Assembly: GCA_002104905.1 (NCBI GenBank)
Contig: MCFE01000623.1
Location: 1 to 51,955, forward strand
Length of the DNA stretch: 51,955 bases
Direction: 5' to 3'
DNA from: Basidiobolus meristosporus CBS 931.73
Lineage: Eukaryota; Basidiobolomycota; Basidiobolomycetes; Basidiobolales; Basidiobolaceae
In this document: positions 42,290-49,373 of the stretch, in pieces
Layout: each line of letters starts with the position of its first letter
Position numbering within the stretch: position 1 is the stretch's first letter
The notes under the pieces: model-generated
What the model saw: the letters and a program-made list of their open reading frames with translations, nothing else
Databases searched by the model: none
Told to the model about the DNA's origin: nothing
Translations under genes and position numbers: made by a program

Positions 42290-43450
42290 TCATTTAGAGG
42301 TGTTCTTTTCTAAGGCCCCATCGTGCCCCCAGTCCCCCTCGGTTTTGACCAGATCGGTGACCTTGGCGCACCCGTGAAGCCAGGTGCTCTCCCCTTCCGG
42401 GTACACTTTCGCCAGTTCCTTCATGGCGCGGACGCTCTTGACGACGTGTCCGTGGATATCCTCGTCGTTGATGGCCGCTTTCGTCACCTCCTCCCATGCC
42501 TTGTTGCGGTCCTTCGGCAGTCGATCGATCGAGTACCCGTTCACCTCGTTCCACTCCGGTTTGGGATGCCCTTCGGCGACGTACATGAAGAGTGCGGTGA
42601 GCCATATCAGGCGTAATGCTCTGACCTGGTCGTTCTTGGCCAGCCTGGGTAGTAGGACCCGGACGGCGTGAAACCCGGTCATCACGTGACAGAGGAAGAA
42701 GTTCAGTCGGTAGCTGGAGGAGTACCCGAGGAAGAGCAGGGTGATCGCCTGGGAAAGCTCATAAACCTTCGCGGCGTAGTCGTCCCCGGGGAAGTTCGCA
42801 TCCCACGCCGCGAAATACTTCTGGGTGTACTCCAGGTGTTTGGCGTCAATGGCCCGGGTGAATTTGGACTCGGCCGCGGGGCCTTTGTCGACATCCTCGT
42901 AGTGGGTATCCTTGCTGACCTCCTCTATGATCTTGACCGGATCTGTGGAGGTCGCGGTGGGTAGCACCTTGTCGATGAGTTCACCGTGGGCATCGTACGC
43001 CAATGTGCCAAATGCAAGCGCCTCCGCAAGAACCAGATCGTTGTTGAACTCTACTGCGTAGCCAAGGTGGATCAAGGGGTGTACCAGATGGCCGCACAAG
43101 CCTGGCAGCAACGAAGGAACGTATCTGTTGAAGGCCCCATCGAACCCAAGCTTCCCCACCTCCTTCTCAAAGAAGTCGACTAGATCACGGTAGGCGTCGT
43201 TTTTCCCCACGAATTCCCTGTAGTTGTCCCGGTTCACTTGGTACTTGGGTTCGGGGAGTTTGTATAGATATCTCGTCTCGAGTTTCCGGTACATCTCTCG
43301 CATACGCTCCGCGGACGCCCCAAGGTCGTACAAACTACCCAGAAGGTGGACGGCATGGTTGTGATAGTCATGCTCCATGAAGAGTCCGTGCTCCCGGTGA
43401 TTCTTCGCAACCAACTCCTCGAACGTATTTTTCTCTTCGCTGGGGCTCAT
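42290..43450 (-). CDS. Questin-oxidase-like protein (DUF4243 family)
   Basis: Intronless, 386 aa from ATG, preceded by a TATATATA box. It is helical throughout, with the family features HDYHNHAVHLLG near the N-terminus, LVHPLIHLGYAVEF (conserved paired His) in the first half, FFLCHVMTGFHAVRVLLP in the second, and a C-terminal DEDIHGHVVKSVRA. The family includes questin oxidase GedK/AflY-like Baeyer-Villiger-type enzymes of polyketide pathways, and many uncharacterised fungal and bacterial members. No polyketide synthase lies in this window, so its substrate is open. GC is clearly higher than in the flanking regions and there are no introns while all neighbours have several. Confidence 0.85.
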   Translation of the reverse strand: MSPSEEKNTFEELVAKNHREHGLFMEHDYHNHAVHLLGSLYDLGASAERMREMYRKLETRYLYKLPEPKYQVNRDNYREFVGKNDAYRDLVDFFEKEVGKLGFDGAFNRYVPSLLPGLCGHLVHPLIHLGYAVEFNNDLVLAEALAFGTLAYDAHGELIDKVLPTATSTDPVKIIEEVSKDTHYEDVDKGPAAESKFTRAIDAKHLEYTQKYFAAWDANFPGDDYAAKVYELSQAITLLFLGYSSSYRLNFFLCHVMTGFHAVRVLLPRLAKNDQVRALRLIWLTALFMYVAEGHPKPEWNEVNGYSIDRLPKDRNKAWEEVTKAAINDEDIHGHVVKSVRAMKELAKVYPEGESTWLHGCAKVTDLVKTEGDWGHDGALEKNTSK

Positions 43451-43484
43451 GGTATATTTCGGTAGGGGAATGGGTCAAGCCACA

Positions 43485-43493
43485 TGGGTATAT
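43485..43493 (-). promoter_or_regulatory. TATA box of the questin-oxidase-like gene
   Basis: TATATATAC-type box on the minus strand about 40 nt before the ATG at 43450. Confidence 0.45.
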
Positions 43494-43896
43494 ATATGCC
43501 TGCTGGCCATCTACGACCGCCAAATCGGGCCCAACACTGCCATCATCCAACACCCAACCCAACCCAACCCATCATCCATTATCCAACAACCATCACCCAT
43601 CACCCACCACTCATCACCATCGCTATTGCGTAACCTCGCCAGCGAAGACGATTTCCATGACATCAAGTGCGGAGTATGCTACATCGATGATTAGCCACGT
43701 TCTTCCCTGAGGAACGTCACCAAACCGCTTTATTCATTAGTTTACAGGTGCATCCCATATCCAGCAAGTGACGAAATAGGTTCCTCTTCCTGCTCCTCTC
43801 GGCGGGTCCAATGCTCTGGGGCTCCAGGGCGCGCAACCCTCCGCGTGATCGCCCAGGTCACATCCCCCTCTCCCTCCCCCTCCCCTCAGCCACCGA
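43494..43896. other. Intergenic, CCATCA-rich tract
   Basis: Simple-sequence tract of CAACC/CATCACC units at about 43548-43620. No gene. Confidence 0.45.
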
Positions 43897-45146
43897 TCAT
43901 TTCTCCAGGATCAGCACGATGGGCACGTGATCGCTCGCCCCGTAGCATTCGCATCTAGGCGCGGAATGCACCACCTTCGGAACGAGCGCTTCGCTCACCA
44001 CGAAATAATCCAACCGCCAGCCCAGGTTCTTCTTGCGACACTGGAACCTATACGAGAAGTAGGTGTAGGTCGATTGATCAGGGTGGAGGTGACGAAACGT
44101 GTCCACCATAGCCCCGCTGCTCAAACTCAAACATTTAGAGAAGCCGGCCCGTTCCGCGTCGGTGAAGCCGGGGGTCCTACACGAGAAACGGTTGGTTGGA
44201 ACGGGTCCTTCTAGGGTGGTGAGGGAAGGTGGGAGGGGCAGGGGCAGGGGCAGGGGCAGGGGTTTGGAATCTTATCGGAACTAGACCTACTTGTTACGGT
44301 TTTGTGCCGGCCTGGCCAGATCGATCTCCTCGTGGGCCACGTTCAGATCGCCCGCCCAGATCACCGGTTTCTTGGCATTCAGCTTGTCCAACATCTCCGA
44401 CATCTTGACGTCCCACTCCTCCCGGAACTTGAGCCGGACCAGCTTCTCACCAGCGTTCGGGATGTAGCAGGCGACAAGGAAGTACGCCTCGAACTCCAGG
44501 GTGATCACCCGGCCCTCGTCGTCCAGGTCGGAGTCGTCCAGCCCATAGGTTACCTGGAGTGGCTCGATTCTCGACAGGATGGCCGTCCCGGCTAATGAAT
44601 CCAAGGGAACGTAAGTACGTAAGGTCCAGGGCGAGGGGTGTGGAATGGGAACCTACCGTAGCCTTTCTTGCCGGACTGGCAGCAAGGCCAGTACTGATAC
44701 TTGTACTCCTTCTTCAGTACATCCTTGGGGGCTTGGTTCAGCTTGGTTTCTTGCAGGCACAGGATATCCGGGTTCTCCGCCTTGACGTACTCCAGGAAGC
44801 CTTTCTTCATCGCGGCGTTGAGCGAGTTCACATTCCAAGAGACCAGCTTTATCTGGTTCTCCGGGAGCTCCTCATACGAGTAGGTTCCGGGCATGGTGGT
44901 GTTGGTGCAAGGGGTCAGCGATAGGGAGGGGGCCTCGGTGGGCTTCTTCCGTTTGGGGGAGGCGGGTTTCTCCTCCGGGGTGGGGCTGGTGGTTTCCGGT
45001 TCGGTCGATCTCTTGCGTTTCTCGGTGGTCACGCTGGTGAGCTTGGGGACTTTCTCCTCTTGAGTGGGTTCCGGTGCAGCTTTGGTGGTGCTCGAGGTAC
45101 GTTTGAACATATCTTTGATATCCAGTTGTTTGGTGGTTGCCCCCAT
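43897..45146 (-). CDS. AP endonuclease, APE1/ExoIII family
   Basis: Three exons: 44657-45146, 44291-44591, 43897-44176; introns 65 and 114 bp; 356 aa. An N-terminal ~105-residue charged extension with PKRKK nuclear-localisation-like sites is followed by the EEP domain. Motifs: KLVSWNVNSL (metal-binding Asn), LCLQETK (catalytic Glu), a break at GKKGYG/AGTAILS, YIPNAG, AGDLNVAHEEIDLA (Asp/Asn pair), NKTPGFTDAERAGF, YTYFSYR, LGWRLDYF and the catalytic GASDHVPI. It cleaves abasic sites in base excision repair. The N-terminus has KQLDIKDMFKR, close to a PCNA-binding PIP box. The upstream frame extension to 45170 begins with TTG and is not used. Confidence 0.94.
44233..44262 (+). repeat. GGGGCA hexamer minisatellite in an intron
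   Basis: About four to five GGGGCA units within intron 2 of the AP endonuclease gene; explains why that intron (114 bp) is longer than the others. Confidence 0.8.
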
Positions 45147-45149
45147 GGT

Positions 45150-46006
45150 AGTGATGGTGGTGATGGGCAAATTGGGTCAACACTGGTCCAGGATATCTGC
45201 GCCTGGATGGGATGAAGGGATGAGGGATGATTTGTAAACATTCATTGTTGTGTATTACCATCCAATTTCTCATTGGGTTTCCCGAATCTGGATGGGATTG
45301 GCAAATGCTTGGGATGGTTGATTTTATGCAATATCAACATTATTATCATCTCCCAATGGGACATGAATCATCTTTTCCCATTCCATACGGCCTGGATGAG
45401 CTGAAATGGCCGGCGCCTAATCTGCTGTACGCACGATACAAAAGTGTCCCATCTGCCAGTTTCTGGCTACCATCATTCTTCAGAATGGTCGGGTGGGCTT
45501 GGATACTTTTGCCAAAGGCCCATGGAGTGCACACAGCCATTGGATTAGAGGCTAATGATTTATCTATGGACAACAGCAATGCTGAGAATCATCAAACTCC
45601 TAAAACCATCAAATGGCTCAAGTTGGTTCAAATTTCCTGTGATATGATACATTGTGGCCTCAGTCCCCTTAGAGCATATATACAGTCATTCCTACTAAGT
45701 TCCATCAGAAGTAGCAGTACTTCACTTCAACCCATTTGAGCAATCAGTGCACATTACTACATCATGTAGTTCAAATCAATCTGCAGCAGCCTAATTTTCT
45801 AGGAAGTGTTGTTAAAGGTTGAGGTTATTTAGTTGAGTTCAAATATTTGGTAGTCCCTGGAACTGGGTCTATCTATTTCAATGGTTTCCAGGACTTCACA
45901 CACTTTGGAATAGTAGCTATCCCTATGAAAAAAATTGTGATGATCCCATCAAAAGACTGTCACAAAATTGAAGTCCCATGATTAAGAGGTATTGATGTTG
46001 CATTTA
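45150..46006. other. Intergenic, possible transposon coding debris
   Basis: Left part is the promoter region of the AP endonuclease gene. In the right part, 45797-46006, one frame on + reads coherently with only two stops (FLGSVVKG, YLVEFKYLVVPGTG, FNGFQDFTHFGIVAIPM, IVMIPSKDCHKIEVP). It looks like decayed coding sequence, perhaps from the same class of transposon as the tnp2 remnant at 48.3 kb. No firm identity. Confidence 0.35.
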
Positions 46007-46338
46007 TGTTGTAAAAGCTTGTAATTCCACCTAAATACTCAGCTAACTTAGTCACTTAGATCATTACCTTCATATCCTAGGGAATACTGACCAAATTGCT
46101 TGTTGAGATATACTTAAATATTTACCCAAAACATGAAAATTAGATAAGTTGTCCAAACAGCCTCAAACTTTGCACGCATGTTCTTGGGACCTTCCTTAGC
46201 CTATTCTACATGTCTGTCATGCCATGATCATGTACAAGTATAAATACTACTTTTACATTCAATAAATCATTAGGTGAAAACCACATAATCTACATGTCCT
46301 CCCAAATCACTTCCAATATCTCCAAGACTCTTACAACA
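46007..46338 (+). repeat. Copia 5' LTR
   Basis: 332 bp, TGTTGTAAAAG to TTACAACA, terminal inverted repeat TGTTGTA/TACAACA, internal AATAAA at about 46260. Confidence 0.9.
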
Positions 46339-46351
46339 GTTTATGAGCCCC
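46339..46351 (+). other. Primer-binding site (half initiator tRNA type)
   Basis: GTTTATGAGCCCC directly after the LTR. TTATGAGCCC is the exact complement of the anticodon stem-loop of eukaryotic initiator tRNA-Met (GGGCUCAUAA), the primer used in the half-tRNA mode known from Drosophila copia and yeast Ty5. Confidence 0.75.
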
Positions 46352-46979
46352 ATGCTGTCACTCTCTGCAGTGTCTACTACTGCTACTACTGGAACTTTTT
46401 CCTCTGCTAAAAAGTTGGATAGATCTAACTATCAAGTGTGGAAGGTGAAGATGAAGATGCTGCTACAAGAAAGAGGCCTTTGGGATATTGTCATGGGAGA
46501 AGAATGCCCTCCTAAAAACATGCAAGAGGAAGCCTCAAAGTACCAGAAGAAAGAACGAAGTGCCTTTAACTGCATTTGCCTCAATGTCAAAGACAAATTG
46601 CTAGTTCAATGCTCAAGAGCAAAAACAGCAAAGAATGCCTGGAAGGCATTAGAAGACACCTACCAGTCCTGTTCAGCTGCTAAGAAAATGTATCTGAGAT
46701 AAAAATTCTTTACTACAAAGATGCAGCCAGGAGGAGAAATGAAAATTTAATTGGAAGAATTAGCCTGCTTCTGGATGAGATGGAATTGGTGGGCATACCA
46801 ACTAATGAGGAGGATGTGATATTGACTATCCTGCGTAGCCTGACAGACAAGTTTCAATGCCTTGAATCAGCCTCAAGGTCCAGAACTGAAGATTTGACCC
46901 TAAATTATGTATATGGAAGGCTCCTGGATGAAGAATTAAGAAAATTAAGCACCAATAAGAAGGAAGAAGAAAATGTGTA
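46343..46979 (+). pseudogene. Copia gag fragment
   Basis: The ATG at 46343 lies inside the primer-binding site. The protein shows the copia gag pattern: KLDRSNYQVWKVKMKMLL, LWDIVMGE, KNAWKALEDTY, and LLDEMELVGIPTNEEDVI further on. An in-frame TAA at 46700-46702 and a frameshift near 46745 break it. The CCHC knuckle and protease that should follow are replaced by an LTR. Confidence 0.85.
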
Positions 46980-47317
46980 AAAGTTTGTATTTCCACCTAA
47001 ATGTTCACCTAACTTAGTTAGAGCATCACCTTTAAATCCTAGAGAATACTGACCAAATTCCTTGTTGGGATTTACTTAGAATATTTTCACCAAAATACCA
47101 GGTACCCAGAACATGAAAATTCTCAAGGTTGCCCAAACAGCCCCAAACTTTGCACACATATTCTTGGGATCTTCCTTAACCTATTCTACATGTTTGTAAT
47201 GCCAAGAACATGTAAAAGTATAAGTACTACTTTTACATTCAATAAATCATTAAGTGAAAACCACATAATCTACTTGTTCTCCCAATCACTTCCAATATCT
47301 CCAAGACTCTTACAGCA
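46974..47317 (+). repeat. Copia LTR inside the + element
   Basis: TGTGTAAAAG (degraded start) to CTCTTACAGCA. The flanking 5-mers (GAAAA and AATAG) do not match, so no target duplication is seen; recombination between elements is likely. Confidence 0.8.
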
Positions 47318-48210
47318 AATAGAACACTTGATACATTGGGAGAAGGAACTATCCAAGTAAACCTAAGAAGCAGTTATGGAAGCCATACACTGAGCTTTAA
47401 AGAAGTACTCTATGTACCAGAAAGAGCCAAGAACCTACTATCTGTAAGCAAGGCCACAGCAGAAGGACTCAGTTTCAGCTTTGACAATTCTGGATGCAGG
47501 ACCACTGATCAAAATTGTGCCCATATTGCTTTGGGTATCAGAGATCAGAATCTATACAAGCTGACTTATATTCCACCATTTCTGGAAGCCAATTTAAGTA
47601 ACTCAAATGAAGAGACACTAATGCATTGGCACAGGAGATTTGGACACATCAATATTGATTGTTTGCGCAAAATGATCAAAGATCAGCTAATTTCCAGAGA
47701 AAAATTGATCCCTCAGCTAACTTGGAGCACTGTGAAGCCTGTATATATGGGCAACAAGCCAGAAAACTGCTCAAGAGCTCTGGGTTAGTCAAAACTAAGA
47801 AAAAATTAGATCTAATTCACTCAGATCTGTGTGGACCTATGCAAAATTTATCCTTAGGCAGGATGAAGTATATAATTACTTTTATTAATGATCATACAAG
47901 ATACATGTGGATCAATGTCATGAAGAGAAAGGACAAAGCTCTGTCTAGGTTCAGGGAGTTTAAAGCCATGGTGGAGAGAGAAACTGATGAAGAAATCAAG
48001 AAAATACACTCTGACAATGGTAGAGATTATACCTCAAACTCTTTATCCACTTTTGCAAAATTCATGCAATAAAGCAAGAGACTACTGTACCATATTCCCC
48101 ACAGCAAAATAAAGTAGCAGAATAGGCTAACAGATCAATAATTGACATGGCAAGATCTATGATCCATGATCAAAAATTATCCTATAATTTTTGGGCAGAA
48201 TCATTTGCCA
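47318..48210 (+). pseudogene. Copia pol fragment: pre-integrase and integrase
   Basis: The pre-integrase region (VLYVPERAKNLLSVSK, then MHWHRRFGHIN) provides the His pair of the zinc finger. After a frameshift near 47690 come CEACIYGQQ, LDLIHSDLCGPM and the integrase Asp residues (HSD, HSDNGRDYTS). A TAA at 48070-48072 and a TAG near 48124 end the frame. It stops abruptly at FWAESFATA where the minus-strand element continues. Confidence 0.85.
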
Positions 48211-48229
48211 CAGCTGAACACCTTTAAAA

Positions 48230-48298
48230 TGTTGTAAGAGTCTTGGAGATGTAGGAAGTGATTGGGGGAACAAGTAGATTATGTGGTTTTCACTAAAT
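48230..48298 (-). mobile_element. Copia LTR terminal fragment, inverted
   Basis: TGTTGTAAGAGTCTTGGAG to the GTGGTTTTCACT region; first 65-70 nt of an inverted LTR, then broken. Confidence 0.8.
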
Positions 48299-48299
48299 A

Positions 48300-49013
48300 G
48301 AAGTGGTTTGTTTCCACTAATATCAGTAATGGGGGCTTTGAGGATTTATTACTACTTCTTGCCAAAACCATACCAGGATGCAACCCACCATGTACATGGT
48401 ACAAGTGGGCAACCATCATGCGGCTGGCAACATATGATCCAGAGACTGTCCTGATTCCAGCATGTGTTAACAGTTACATGGCATTCACATCCAAGAATGC
48501 TACCATTACAATGTGTCCAAATTGCCAGGAATCCACCACCATTGAGGGAAAAAATTGCTCACATTCCAGATATATTCCAGTCATACCCCATCTAAGGAAG
48601 CTGATGTAGTTCAACAAATATTGCAAAGCTGTACAGTACTGCACTCAGTATCAATGAAGTGCAAACATATCCAATATATTCAATGGCAAACATTACAAAC
48701 AGCAAAGAAGCAAGGGCTACTTTGAAGGTATGTATGACCATGCCTTAGCCTTAGCACTTGATGGACTCTTATTAAACAAGTACTCTACCAGCAAATCCTG
48801 CTGGCCACTGATTCTCATCAATCTGAATCTGCTGCCCATTTTACAGGATCAGAGCAATAATCTGATAGAAGTCTCACTGATATCTGAGCCTAAATCACCG
48901 TCCAATCTGGATAGCTACCTGTATCCATTACTGCATGAATTTTGGATGCTTTCCATTGAGATATCAGTAAACAGGCATCATGTAAGAGCTCATGCTATTA
49001 TCTGCATTGGATA
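48300..49013 (+). pseudogene. CACTA/En-Spm tnp2-type transposase remnant
   Basis: The + strand reads a decayed Transposase_21 (tnp2) prot. Blocks: FEDLLLLLAKTIPG, then IPACVNSYMAF and MCPNCQ (the family's CxNDC...CPxC motif, here with one Cys lost), RYIPVIPHLRKLM (family: R.FPL.PRLQRL). After a stop at 48607-48609 and a short gap come YDHALALALDGL, KSCWPLILINLNLLP, PKSPSNLDSYLYPLLHE and VRAHAIICIGYVV, all typical tnp2 blocks. The sequence is cut at 49013 by the minus-strand copia LTR and on the left by an LTR fragment. No terminal CACTA repeats are seen. Confidence 0.78.
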
Positions 49014-49362
49014 TGTTGTAAGAGTCTTGGAGATATTGGAAGTGATTTGGAGAACAAGTAGATTATGTGGTTTTCACTTAATGATTTATTGAATGTAAAA
49101 GTAGTATTTATACTTTTACCTGGTCTTGGCATTACAAACACGTAGAATAGGTTAAGGAAGATCCCAAGAACATGTGTGCAAAGTTTGGGGCTGTTTGGAC
49201 AACTTTGAGAATTTTCATGTTCTGGGTACCTGGTATTTTGGTGAAAATATTCTAAGTAAATCCCAACAAGGAATTTGGTCAGTATTCTCTAGGATTTGAA
49301 GGTGATGATCTAAGTGACTAAGTTAGGTGAATATTTAGGTGGAAATATGAATTTTTACAACA
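49014..49362 (-). repeat. Copia 3' LTR
   Basis: 349 bp, TGTTGTAAGAG on + to TTTTACAACA; complete ends. Confidence 0.9.
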
Positions 49363-49371
49363 CTCCCACTC
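49363..49371 (-). other. Polypurine tract
   Basis: GAGTGGGAG on the minus strand immediately before the 3' LTR, the expected plus-strand primer position; it begins 2 nt after the pol stop codon (49374-49376). Confidence 0.75.
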
Positions 49372-49373
49372 AG

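Larger units (their letters stand above)
46007..48229 (+). mobile_element. Copia retrotransposon on +, broken
   Basis: 5' LTR 46007-46338, primer-binding site, gag, a second LTR (46974-47317) in place of the gag end and protease, then pre-integrase and integrase up to about 48209. RT and RNase H are missing. The inner LTR could come from recombination between two elements or from an insertion. Several stops and frameshifts; dead. Confidence 0.85.

Noticed and set aside
42323-42964. Overlapping + frames antisense to the questin-oxidase-like gene
   Set aside because: They result from the high GC of the real gene; no family match.
44302-44924. Two + frames antisense to the AP endonuclease
   Set aside because: Shadow frames of a conserved gene with all catalytic motifs.
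44872-45273. Pro/His-rich 133-codon minus frame
   Set aside because: Overlaps exon 1 of the AP endonuclease in another frame.
45227-45739. 170-codon + frame upstream of the AP endonuclease
   Set aside because: No domain; crosses the promoter of the divergent gene; amino acid make-up looks random. Kept only as a possible transposon trace further right.
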